This document shows positions 20,960-28,908 of a stretch of DNA of 39,966 bases, one piece after another. Position 1 is the first letter of the stretch; the number at the start of each line of letters is the position of its first letter. This DNA comes from Chthoniobacterales bacterium (GTDB lineage Bacteria; Verrucomicrobiota; Verrucomicrobiia; Chthoniobacterales; JACTMZ01): assembly GCA_017853515.1 (NCBI GenBank), contig JAFMJK010000001.1, positions 1 through 39,966 on the forward strand. The letters are read 5' to 3'. The notes beneath the pieces are model-generated. The model did not search any database, was not told the DNA's origin, and saw only the letters and a list, made by a program, of their open reading frames with translations. A program made the position numbers and the translations under genes.

Positions 20960-22597
20960 TTACGGGGATCCTGGTTTCTTCGGCGTGGCCGAAGGGGGCG
21001 GAGGTGGCGGGGCGATCTCGTTCCGGATATCCTCGAGCAGCTTGGCGCGGTCGGGCGGTTGCGTGCGCTGCAGGGTGCGTTCGATCAATTTGAGGGCCGC
21101 CGTTTTGTCACCGATCGACTGGAGGATGCGCAGGCGCTCGACGATGGTGCGGAAAGTCTCGGCCGGATTTTTGTAAATCGCGCCCGCGGCCTCGAGGGAT
21201 TCAAGCGCCTCGCGCGGCTCCTCGTAAAAACTTTGCAGCATGCCCAGCGCCTCGTAGTTGAGCCCGGAACGGGATTCGCGGGCCATTTTCGAGAGGTAAA
21301 GAATCTGGGCCAAGCCGCTGCGCGCGCCTTTACGGAGTTCTTTTTGCAATTCGATCCACGGACCGGCGTCTTCGGGCGGTTCCTGCCGCCATGCCCCGCG
21401 CTGCGCCGCAGCGAACGGCCGGTAGAGCGGGTCTCCCACCACGACGCTCATCCACGAGAGCACCTTGATGCTCATGTAGGCGCTCTCGGCCAGGGTGAAA
21501 CCTTTCAGCAGTCGCTCGTTGAAGATGTCGAGGTGCGAGGTGAGGTCGAGATAGGGTTCGTAGACATTCCCCATGGAGGCGGCGGCGCCGCGGGTGAGGA
21601 GCGGGGCGACCCAATGCGCCTTCGGATCACGCAGGGTGCGCGCGCTGAACGACTGGATGTGCACGGCAACCGCGCCCTGTCGGAACGGTTTTTCCGAAGT
21701 GGCAATGCCCCCGCTCAGCCCCCACTCATACCACCCGTAATAAAGTGCCGCATCGGTCACCGGAAAACCGGCGGGGAAAATCGGCGGCACATTGTCGAGA
21801 ATGACGGGAATTCCTTCATTCCAGCATTCTCCGGCGGCGCTGCGCAGCCATTCGTCTCCCTCTTTGTATCCGCTCTCCGGAATGCTGCGGCGGTCGATGT
21901 AGGCCCAGCCGAAAAGTCCCCGCCGCTCGGCCTCGAGGCTGTCGTCGATCATGCGCCGCACCGTGTCGGCGGAGGGTGCATCCAGTCGGCAGACGAGGAG
22001 AAGTCCGGACGTCACGGCCGAGTCGAGAATGGGCGCGAAGCGCCGGTAGTAGGGGTTGTTGACGATGCCGAAACGGTCCTGGCGGAAAGCGCCGAGCACG
22101 GACAACTCGGAGTCGACGGAGGCCTCGTCGTGTCCGCCGATCGGATCACCGCCGTTCGGGCGCGGTGGTGATGGTTGGTCGGGTGCAGACGGGGCAATCG
22201 TCGTTTTGATCTTCAGCGGCATGCCGCGCATCAACGCGACATAGCGGATGCGGCTGCCGGTAACCTCGGTCTGGTCCTCGAATCCCTTGCGCACTTCCCA
22301 CCATTCTTTGCGTTCGAACAACTTTTTCAGCGGCGTCTCGATCGTGTCGGTGTATTGATCGCGCGTGATTTCTTCCTCGGTCGGGCAATCGAGGCCGATG
22401 ACCTGCTCGTAGGGAATGTAGCGGCGCTCGGCGTAGTAGTCGGCCAGGGCGCGGGAATCGGGATCGCGTGTGTTGAAGACGACGAGCGTGGCCGCCGCCT
22501 CGCGGCTCGGGCGTTCGTTCTCGCTGCCGCGCGCGCCCGCGCAAACCGCGAGCGAGAGCACGGCGACGATACTAGATCTCCACGCGCAGTCCGTCAT
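20960..22597 (-). CDS. TIGR03790 family secreted protein
   Basis: A 545-residue exported protein. An N-terminal signal peptide (WRSSIVAVLSLAVCAGARGS) is followed by AATLVVFNTRDPDSRALADY, YAERRYIPYEQVIGLDCPTE and EEITRDQYTDTIETPLKKLF, the signature of the TIGR03790 family, which I know from Acidobacteria, Planctomycetes and Verrucomicrobia and which has no known function. The C-terminal 130 residues look helical and TPR-like (LEAAGAIYKNPAETFRTIVE), ending in a proline run. ATG 22597 overlaps the upstream MBL gene by 26 bases; ATG 22612 is possible but gives a worse signal peptide. Confidence 0.8.
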   Translation of the reverse strand: MTDCAWRSSIVAVLSLAVCAGARGSENERPSREAAATLVVFNTRDPDSRALADYYAERRYIPYEQVIGLDCPTEEEITRDQYTDTIETPLKKLFERKEWWEVRKGFEDQTEVTGSRIRYVALMRGMPLKIKTTIAPSAPDQPSPPRPNGGDPIGGHDEASVDSELSVLGAFRQDRFGIVNNPYYRRFAPILDSAVTSGLLLVCRLDAPSADTVRRMIDDSLEAERRGLFGWAYIDRRSIPESGYKEGDEWLRSAAGECWNEGIPVILDNVPPIFPAGFPVTDAALYYGWYEWGLSGGIATSEKPFRQGAVAVHIQSFSARTLRDPKAHWVAPLLTRGAAASMGNVYEPYLDLTSHLDIFNERLLKGFTLAESAYMSIKVLSWMSVVVGDPLYRPFAAAQRGAWRQEPPEDAGPWIELQKELRKGARSGLAQILYLSKMARESRSGLNYEALGMLQSFYEEPREALESLEAAGAIYKNPAETFRTIVERLRILQSIGDKTAALKLIERTLQRTQPPDRAKLLEDIRNEIAPPPPPPSATPKKPGSP

Positions 22598-23354
22598 AAG
22601 CGAGCCGCACACCGGGCGGCAGGAGCGTCTCGGTCTCGGCGTGGCCGAGGTCGTGTCCGATGTGGGTCAGCCATGTTCGCTGTGCGCGGGCGGCCGCGGA
22701 GACCTCCAGCGCCTCGCGCAGGGAAAGGTGGCTCGGATGCGGCTCGTGCCGCAGGGCGTCGATGATCAGCACGGGGATTTCCGAGATTTCCCCGATGACC
22801 GCCGGCGGAACGTGATGGCAATCGCTGAAATAGGCGGCGAGTTTGCGGCCTCCGCGCGAGAAAATGTATCCGTAAACCAGCATTTTCCCGTGCGGAACCT
22901 CGGCCGGCGCCAGTTCGATGTCCCCGATGGTGAATGGTCCGGAGATTTCGTGGGGCTCCGGCCGGACGTAATTGCGGTAAGCGTGCTGTCCGTCGAAGGC
23001 GTAATAAAAGATGCGCCGGAGGTCGGCCATGGTGTGCGGCGAGGCGTAAACCGGCATGGGCCGGTCGGACAGTTCGCAAAAACGCCTCAGGTCGTCGAAT
23101 CCGGCAACGTGGTCGGTGTGCGCGTGGGTGAAGACCGCCGCATCAAGGCGGCGCAATCCGTGCCGCAGGGCCTGGGTGCGCAGATCGGGCGTGGTATCGA
23201 CGAGGAGCACGGTGTCCTCGGTTTCGACCAGGATGGACGAGCGCAGGCGGCGGTCGCGTTCGTCCTCGGAGCGGCACACCCGGCAGTCGCAGGCCACGAA
23301 AGGGACGCCCTGGGATGTGCCGGTGCCGAGAAACGTGATCGCAAGTTCGGCCAT
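22572..23354 (-). CDS. MBL-fold metal-dependent hydrolase, PhnP-like
   Basis: A 260-residue metallo-beta-lactamase fold protein of the phosphodiesterase (PhnP/RNase Z-like) branch. It starts ITFLGTGTSQGVPFVACDC with the extra CDCRVC zinc site, followed by LLVDTTPDLRTQALRHG, the metal motif THAHTDHVAG, a PHGKMLVYGYIF strand, YFSDCHHVPP and a final TWLTHIGHDLGH. PhnP itself opens a cyclic ribose phosphate in phosphonate use, but no phn genes are here, so the substrate is open. It is the first gene of the minus-strand run down to pdxJ, divergent from recN with 33 bases between starts. Confidence 0.85.
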   Translation of the reverse strand: MAELAITFLGTGTSQGVPFVACDCRVCRSEDERDRRLRSSILVETEDTVLLVDTTPDLRTQALRHGLRRLDAAVFTHAHTDHVAGFDDLRRFCELSDRPMPVYASPHTMADLRRIFYYAFDGQHAYRNYVRPEPHEISGPFTIGDIELAPAEVPHGKMLVYGYIFSRGGRKLAAYFSDCHHVPPAVIGEISEIPVLIIDALRHEPHPSHLSLREALEVSAAARAQRTWLTHIGHDLGHAETETLLPPGVRLAYDGLRVEI

Positions 23355-23387
23355 GACGGAAAAGGCCACCTTGGCATAAGGTGCCGC

Positions 23388-25061
23388 GTGGTCGCAACGC
23401 TGGCATCCCTCCGAATCAAAAATCTCGCGCTGGTCGAGGACCTGGCGTGGGAGCCCGGGCCGGGCATGGTTGCCATCACGGGCGAGACAGGCGCGGGCAA
23501 GTCCATCCTCATCGGCGCCTTGCAGTTGCTTCTCGGGGTGCGGGCGGACAAATCGCTCATCCGCAGCGGCGCCGAATCCTGCACGGTCGAAGCGGTCTTC
23601 GCCGTGGACAGGCCGCGGGAGATCGACGCCCTGCTCGAAGCGCAGGGGGCCGAGCCTTGCGCGGACGGACAATTGCTCATCAAACGCGCGCTCCCGGCGG
23701 AAGGTGCGGGGCGGCAATTCGTCAACGGCTCGCCCTGCACCCTCGCTTTGCTCAAGGCGCTGGGTGATTTGCTGGTCGATTTGCACGGGCCGCATGACCA
23801 CCAGTCGCTCTTTTCGCGGGAAGCGCAGACCAAGGTCCTCGACGCCTTCGCCGGCGCGGAGGAAACGGCGGCCTTGTTCGTCGAGGCCCACCGGCGTGTG
23901 CAGAAGCTCGCCGCGGAAGCGGAGGAGTTGCGGGCCGCGGAACAGGACTCCGCCGCGCGCCGCGAAATGCTGGTCCACACCGCGCAGGAAATCGCGTCCG
24001 CGCATTTGCGCCCGGGTGAGGACGAGGAAGTGATGTCTCGGCTGCGCGCCGCAGGGCAAGGACAGCGCCTCGGCGAACTGAGCGTGCAAGTCCTGGCCTG
24101 TCTCGGCGCGGATGGCGAAGGGGGCGCGCGGCAGGCGCTGGCCGGTGCGGTCAAAGCGGCGCGGGAGTTGGCCCGGCTCGACCCGCGGGCCGAAGCTCTC
24201 GGCGACTCGCTTGCGCAGCTGGCCGAAACGGCGGCGGAGCTCGAGCGCGATGCTTCGCGCTATGCCGAAGGCATCGAAAGCGACCCCGCGCAGCTGCGGG
24301 AATTGGAAAAGCGTGCCGACGTTCTCCAAGGGCTCAAGCGCAAATACGGTCCGGCGCTGGAAGATGTCGTGGCGCGCGGCGAGAAGGCGGCCAAGGATCT
24401 CGAGACAATCGATTCGAGCGGGGAGCGCTTGGAAAGGCTTTCGCTGGAGGAGGCGGCAGCGGCGAAGGAAGCGGAAAAGCTTTCGCGCAAACTGACCGCT
24501 GCCCGGAACAAAGCGGCACCCAAGCTGGCCGAGGCGGTGACCAAGGAATTGCGGGACCTGGGTTTTCTCCGCGCGGGATTTTCCGTCCGCCTCGAAACAT
24601 TGGCGGAATCCAAACTATCCGGTTCCGAACTGGCCGAGTTCGAGTTCGCCCCGAATCCGGGTGAGCCGGCCAAGCCGCTCCGTGCCATCGCATCGAGCGG
24701 CGAGATTTCCCGGGTCATGCTCGCGTTGAAGTCCGTGCTCGCCGCGCAGGACAGCGTGCCCTTGCTAGTCTTCGACGAGATCGACGCCAATGTCGGCGGC
24801 GAGGTCGCGGTGAAAGTGGGGCGGAAGATGCGCGCGCTCGCCAAATCGCACCAGATTCTTTGCATCACGCATCTGCCCCAAGTCGCCGCGGCGGCCGCGC
24901 GGCAATTCGCCGTGGGGAAAAAATACGACGGCAAGCGCACGACCACTTCGGTCGACCTGCTCGCTTCCGGCGAACGCGAACGCGAGCTGGCCCGCATGCT
25001 CGGGGGAACGGAAAGCGACTCCGCACTGGCCCATGCGCGCAGCCTTCTCGCGGCCGGCTGA
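23388..25061 (+). CDS. recN: DNA repair protein RecN
   Basis: SMC-like ATPase involved in double-strand break repair. The 557-residue product is full length. It has LRIKNLALVEDLAWEPGPG, Walker A GETGAGKS (32-39), a Q-loop region, long coiled coils (residues about 150-370), the signature RAIASSGEISRVMLALKSVL, Walker B LLVFDEIDANVGG and the His-loop ILCITHLPQVAAAA. GTG 23388 is the start: it is the first codon before the conserved beta strand, with AAGG six bases upstream. It is divergent from the MBL gene and three bases from the downstream glycosyltransferase. No LexA box was recognised in the short promoter gap. Confidence 0.95.
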   Translation: MVATLASLRIKNLALVEDLAWEPGPGMVAITGETGAGKSILIGALQLLLGVRADKSLIRSGAESCTVEAVFAVDRPREIDALLEAQGAEPCADGQLLIKRALPAEGAGRQFVNGSPCTLALLKALGDLLVDLHGPHDHQSLFSREAQTKVLDAFAGAEETAALFVEAHRRVQKLAAEAEELRAAEQDSAARREMLVHTAQEIASAHLRPGEDEEVMSRLRAAGQGQRLGELSVQVLACLGADGEGGARQALAGAVKAARELARLDPRAEALGDSLAQLAETAAELERDASRYAEGIESDPAQLRELEKRADVLQGLKRKYGPALEDVVARGEKAAKDLETIDSSGERLERLSLEEAAAAKEAEKLSRKLTAARNKAAPKLAEAVTKELRDLGFLRAGFSVRLETLAESKLSGSELAEFEFAPNPGEPAKPLRAIASSGEISRVMLALKSVLAAQDSVPLLVFDEIDANVGGEVAVKVGRKMRALAKSHQILCITHLPQVAAAAARQFAVGKKYDGKRTTTSVDLLASGERERELARMLGGTESDSALAHARSLLAAG

Positions 25062-25064
25062 CCG

Positions 25065-26252
25065 ATGCGCATTCTTTTTTTCAACCGCTCCGCTTTGCCT
25101 CTCGGCGGCGGGATGAACCGCCTGGCCATCGACACGGCGCGTCGCCTGCGCACGTCCGGCCACGAGGTGGCGCTGGTCCACGCGCGGGCCGGGGGGCAAT
25201 TCGACGGCACGGGCTACCTTTACGACGACATCGACTACCGTCTCCTGCCGCGCGACGAGAAAGCCTTGCGGCTCGAGGCGATCATCGAGGACTTCGCCCC
25301 CGACGTGATCCAATTACACGGGGTGGGCAACACCCTGCTCGACGGATGGTTGGCGGCGCGGTGTCCCACTGTTCGCTTTGTCCACAACCACGACTTCTAT
25401 TGTTCCGGACGGCGCATGACGCTGCAACGGCCGATGGAGCCGTGTCATCGCGCGCACGGGCGCGGTTGCGCCGTCTCCCATTTGTTGCGCGGATGCGGGT
25501 CGGCCAACCCGGCGGTCAATTTCGTGCGCTACCGCGCGGTGAACCGCAGCCTGCCCGGGCTTCGCTCGCTGCACGGGTTGCAGGTGATGAGCGATTCGGT
25601 CGGACGTCAACTCGAAGCCAACGGCATCGCGCCGGAAAAAATCGTGCGGCTTCCGCTCTATGCGCCGGTCTGGCCGGCGGCGGACAGCGGCCCTTCCTCC
25701 TCGCTGCGCACCATTCTCCACGTCGGGGGCTTGCTCGACCACAAGGGAGTGTGGATGGTCGTGAGGATGCTGCGCGAACTTCCGGCCGACGTTCAGTTGG
25801 TGTTGGCCGGCGGCGGGCGGGAGAAGGAAGTGCTCGAGTCCCATGTGCGCCGCCGCGGCTTGGGCAGCCGCGTTCGCATCGTGGGGGAGGCCACGCCGGA
25901 GCAGTGGTCCTTTCTTTACCGCGAATCGACTCTCGTCGTCATGCCTGTGCTCTGGAACGAGCCGCTCGGACTCGACGGCCTTGCCGCCATGGCCCATGGC
26001 AAACCCGTCGTGGCTTTCGAGACCGAGGGAATCCGTCAATGGCTGCTCCACGGCGAAACGGGTCTTTGTGTCGACTTTGGCGATCGGGCGGGTTTCCGTG
26101 CTGCGGTGCGGGAACTGATCGACGACCGGCCCAAGCTGCGCGAATTCGGCCTGAAAGCCCGCGAAGTGTGGCGCGAACGTTTCACGGCGCGGGCCTATTT
26201 GGATGCGCTGCTCGCCCATTACCAGCGCGTGGCAGGGGAGGCGTTAAAATGA
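25065..26252 (+). CDS. GT4-type glycosyltransferase
   Basis: A 395-residue GT-B fold glycosyltransferase. The N-terminal Rossmann domain begins MRILFFNRSALPLGGGMNRL. The segment PCHRAHGRGCAVSHLLRGCG gives the cysteine pattern seen in some GT4 enzymes. The donor half shows ILHVGGLLDHKGVWMVVRML, LVLAGGGREKEVLE, RVRIVGEATPEQWSFLYRES and VLWNEPLGLDGLAAMAHGKPVV. In the usual E-x7-E donor motif the second glutamate is alanine here (EPLGLDGLA). It probably adds a sugar to an envelope glycan or lipid. The stop overlaps the next gene start by four bases. Confidence 0.88.
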   Translation: MRILFFNRSALPLGGGMNRLAIDTARRLRTSGHEVALVHARAGGQFDGTGYLYDDIDYRLLPRDEKALRLEAIIEDFAPDVIQLHGVGNTLLDGWLAARCPTVRFVHNHDFYCSGRRMTLQRPMEPCHRAHGRGCAVSHLLRGCGSANPAVNFVRYRAVNRSLPGLRSLHGLQVMSDSVGRQLEANGIAPEKIVRLPLYAPVWPAADSGPSSSLRTILHVGGLLDHKGVWMVVRMLRELPADVQLVLAGGGREKEVLESHVRRRGLGSRVRIVGEATPEQWSFLYRESTLVVMPVLWNEPLGLDGLAAMAHGKPVVAFETEGIRQWLLHGETGLCVDFGDRAGFRAAVRELIDDRPKLREFGLKAREVWRERFTARAYLDALLAHYQRVAGEALK

Positions 26253-27388
26253 AGAAGACAACCTTCTTTGTCGCCGCCGGAGTGCTTGTTGTTCTCTCGC
26301 TCTGGCTTCATCGCGAGTTCGCGCGAGGCACATTCGATCCGGTCGAGCGGCGCTTCGCCGGTTGGCTCGGCGCCAACACCGGAACGGCGGCCGCCCTGCC
26401 GCCGCTGGTCGTCGTTCTTTATGATGAAGAATCTTCCGCCTTGGCCGGGGCCGAACGCTTGGCTTTGCTCGACGGTGCTCTCTTCGCCCGCGCGGCGGCG
26501 AAGCTCGGCGCGGCGGCCGCCGGGGTGGAGGGGCTTTCCGGCAATCCTTCACGCATGCTTGAAGCGGCAGGACGCATGCTCTTGTTCGGTGGCTTCGATG
26601 TGTCGAGCCCTCCCGACATCGGGTGGACGCCCTGTGATGGATTGTTCGACCGGCGTTGGCCCGAGCTGGCCGGGTTGGTCGGTCCGTCCTCCGCCCGTTT
26701 CGGCCGCGGATTTTTTACGCCGCCCACCGGATCGGCGGGCCCGCGTCGCATTCCGTTCGTGGCGCGCAATTCCGACCGGCCCGTGCCTTCGTTTCTCGCC
26801 TTGGCCTGGGCCGCGGGGCAGGGGATGCGTCCCTCGGGGATAAAAGCCACGCCGGGTCGGGTCGAAGGGCGGGGGCGCTTCGTGCCCCTGGACAGCGAAG
26901 GCGCGGTCTCGTTTTTCGCGCAGGACGCCGCGCGCATCATGACGATGAACGAATTTCTCGTCGCGGCGGAAAAATTCGAACGCGAGGGCGGATCGTCGCC
27001 GTTCCGCGGTTGCGTCGTCGTCCTGTGCCGCGCCACGCCCGACGTCGCGCGGTTGGCGTCCGGCGGGACGGCGCTCACCCCGGCCGAGTTGTGGGCCCAA
27101 TCTTGGCAGGCCTTGCGGCAGGGCAGGTTCTTCGTGGTGCCCGGATGGTGGTATCCGCTGCTCGTCGCGTTCGCCGCTTTGGCTCTGTGCGCCGGCCCCG
27201 CGCGGCGCGGTTGGGGAGCGGCGTGCGGGGCCGGGGCGGCGGCCTTTCTTGTTTACCTGCTCGCCGCGCTGGGTGCGTTTGCCACCTACGGTCTGCTCTT
27301 GCCGTTCGTTCCCTCCACGGCGACTCTGGTGGCCGGACTTTTTCTCGGACGTTTCCTCGCGCAAGGCAAAGAATCGGCGGCATCATGA
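26249..27388 (+). CDS. CHASE2-like membrane protein without an output domain
   Basis: A 379-residue envelope protein. One N-terminal transmembrane segment (residues about 4-20, TTFFVAAGVLVVLSLWL) is followed by a periplasmic domain of about 270 residues and three C-terminal hydrophobic spans (WWYPLLVAFAALALCAG, GAAAFLVYLLAALGAFATYG, VPSTATLVAGLFLGRFL). This topology, with LPPLVVVLYDEESSALAG near the start and RRIPFVARNSDRPVPSFLAL further on, resembles CHASE2 sensory domains. The protein ends just after the last span, so no kinase, cyclase or GGDEF domain follows. Overlaps of four bases on both sides tie it to the glycosyltransferase and beta-CASP genes. The CHASE2 call is tentative. Confidence 0.6.
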   Translation: MKKTTFFVAAGVLVVLSLWLHREFARGTFDPVERRFAGWLGANTGTAAALPPLVVVLYDEESSALAGAERLALLDGALFARAAAKLGAAAAGVEGLSGNPSRMLEAAGRMLLFGGFDVSSPPDIGWTPCDGLFDRRWPELAGLVGPSSARFGRGFFTPPTGSAGPRRIPFVARNSDRPVPSFLALAWAAGQGMRPSGIKATPGRVEGRGRFVPLDSEGAVSFFAQDAARIMTMNEFLVAAEKFEREGGSSPFRGCVVVLCRATPDVARLASGGTALTPAELWAQSWQALRQGRFFVVPGWWYPLLVAFAALALCAGPARRGWGAACGAGAAAFLVYLLAALGAFATYGLLLPFVPSTATLVAGLFLGRFLAQGKESAAS

Positions 27389-28746
27389 AATTCACCAATC
27401 TCACGCGCGCCGAGGAAATCGGCGCCAATTGCTACCTGCTCGAGACGGGGAACACGCGCGTCCTGCTCGATTCTGGCATGCATCCGCGCGCGGCGGGGCC
27501 GCTGGCCACTCCGGATTTTTCCCTGCTCGGCGGCCGCGGATTCGACGCCATGGTGCTGACCCACGCCCACCAGGACCATGTCGGCTGTCTGCCCTTGGCG
27601 ATGCGACAAGCTCCCGATGCTCCGGTTTTCATGACCGAGGCAACGGCGGCCATTTCCGACGTGATGCTGCACAATTCGGTCAATGTGATGATGCGGCAAC
27701 GCGAGGAGTTGGGCTTGCCGGATTATCCGCTTTTCTCCCACCGCGAAGTGGAACGGCTGGCCGACCAGTGGCGGTTGGTCGACCTCGGCAGGCCTTTTGA
27801 TCTTTCCGATGAAAGCGGCGCGGTGACCTGCGAACTTTTCGACGCGGGGCACATCCTGGGATCGACCGGCGCGCTCGTCCGCGCCGAGGGAAGGTGTATT
27901 TTTTACACTGGGGACGTCAATTTCGAGGACCAGACGCTGATGCGCGCGGCCAAATTTCCCGAGGAGAACATCGACGTGCTCATCATGGAGACGACGCGGG
28001 GGGACAGTCCGGTGCCGGAAGGGTTCACGCGCAAGTCGGAGGAAGAGCGCTTCATCGGCGCGTTGCAGGCGGCGTTGGACGAAGGTGCGCCCGTGCTTGT
28101 GCCCGTTTTTGCCTTGGGCAAAACGCAGGAACTTCTCGCCCTGCTGCACGGTGCGCGCAAAAGCGGCGCCTTGCGCGGCGGGTTCGGCCTGTATGTCGGC
28201 GGACTCGGGGCCAAGATCACGGCGACAACCGACAATCTGCGCGGACGTGCGCCACGGCGCCACGGCGATTTGAAGCTGGCCACCTGCATGCCGATGGAAG
28301 TGGTCGGGGGGCGCGACATGGCGCAGTTGCCCGTTCTTCCGCGCACGGTTTACGCCGTGTCGAGCGGCATGATGACGGAAAACACGCTTTCCAACATGCT
28401 GGCGCCCCGCATTCTGGAAGATCCGAAGGCGCACTGCATGTTCGTCGGTTATTCCGACCCGGAATCACCGGCCGGACACGTGCGCGCCTCGGCGGATGGG
28501 GGTGAAGTGGTGATCGACCGTCGCCGGCATCCGGTCAAACGCCGCTGTCGCGTGGATCAATTCACCTTGAGCGCGCATGCCACGCGTGACGGGTTGCTCG
28601 ACTACGCACGCAAGGTCCAACCGGCCAAAATCGTCCTCGTGCACGGGGACCCGCCCGCGGTCGGGTGGTTCGCGCGCGAACTTCCCAAAGTCTGCCCGCG
28701 CTCCGAAGTGATCGTGCCGCCGCCGGGGCAGACGATCGAGGTGTGA
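27385..28746 (+). CDS. MBL-fold/beta-CASP RNA-processing nuclease-like protein
   Basis: A 453-residue protein of the beta-CASP branch of metallo-beta-lactamases (CPSF-73/YshI-like RNases). Visible: IGANCYLLETGNTRVLLDSG, the metal motif LTHAHQDHVGCLPLA, the GHILGSTGALV strand, the metal aspartate in IFYTGDVNFED, IMETTRGDSPVPEG, the beta-CASP insert with VLVPVFALGKTQELLALLHG, and the final RVDQFTLSAHATRDGLLDYA and KIVLVHGDPPAVGWF. Motif order is complete, so activity is plausible on RNA. Its start overlaps the CHASE2-like gene by four bases. The stop codon lies within a perfect hairpin. Confidence 0.87.
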   Translation: MKFTNLTRAEEIGANCYLLETGNTRVLLDSGMHPRAAGPLATPDFSLLGGRGFDAMVLTHAHQDHVGCLPLAMRQAPDAPVFMTEATAAISDVMLHNSVNVMMRQREELGLPDYPLFSHREVERLADQWRLVDLGRPFDLSDESGAVTCELFDAGHILGSTGALVRAEGRCIFYTGDVNFEDQTLMRAAKFPEENIDVLIMETTRGDSPVPEGFTRKSEEERFIGALQAALDEGAPVLVPVFALGKTQELLALLHGARKSGALRGGFGLYVGGLGAKITATTDNLRGRAPRRHGDLKLATCMPMEVVGGRDMAQLPVLPRTVYAVSSGMMTENTLSNMLAPRILEDPKAHCMFVGYSDPESPAGHVRASADGGEVVIDRRRHPVKRRCRVDQFTLSAHATRDGLLDYARKVQPAKIVLVHGDPPAVGWFARELPKVCPRSEVIVPPPGQTIEV

Positions 28747-28768
28747 TTGCCGCCTGCGCGGCAATCAC
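28743..28768 (+). other. Perfect 11-bp hairpin spanning the beta-CASP stop codon
   Basis: GTGATTGCCGC (28743-28753) pairs without mismatch with GCGGCAATCAC (28758-28768) around loop CTGC. The TGA stop is inside the 5' arm. No T run follows, so it may stabilise the 3' end or aid Rho-type termination rather than act as an intrinsic terminator. Confidence 0.75.
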
Positions 28769-28773
28769 GAAGG

Positions 28774-28798
28774 ATGAAACTTGAGACCTGAAGGCTGA
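28774..28798. repeat. Heptanucleotide-periodic intergenic repeat (copy 4)
   Basis: ATGAA, TTGAG, CTGAA and CTGAG recur with their TG at 28775, 28782, 28789 and 28796, exactly seven bases apart, with two variable bases between pentamers. Closest to the copy at 18191. Confidence 0.65.
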
Positions 28799-28823
28799 GC
28801 AACGCAAAGAAAAGGTTCAGGAG

Positions 28824-28890
28824 GATGGATCGCGCCGTCCCGGCGCGGTGCCTCCCTGGAAAAATCGCGATGGGACATCGCGATCCACCC
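28824..28890. repeat. 67-bp two-hairpin repeat, full copy
   Basis: Begins GATGGATCGCGCCGTCCC and ends ATCGCGATCCACC. Hairpin CGCGCC-GTCCC-GGCGCG is followed by a 12-20 base linker and the ATCGCGAT/ATCGCGAT hairpin. It has the same length and order as the 33197 copy, with a diverged linker. It lies between the convergent beta-CASP and desaturase genes. Confidence 0.8.
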
Positions 28891-28908
28891 GAGAACGCTG
28901 GTTTCTGG

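Noticed and set aside
24860..26248. Upstream extension of the CHASE2-like frame through the glycosyltransferase gene
   Set aside because: The frame is open by chance. Real coding content starts at ATG 26249, with a transmembrane anchor and a four-base overlap with the GT4 stop.
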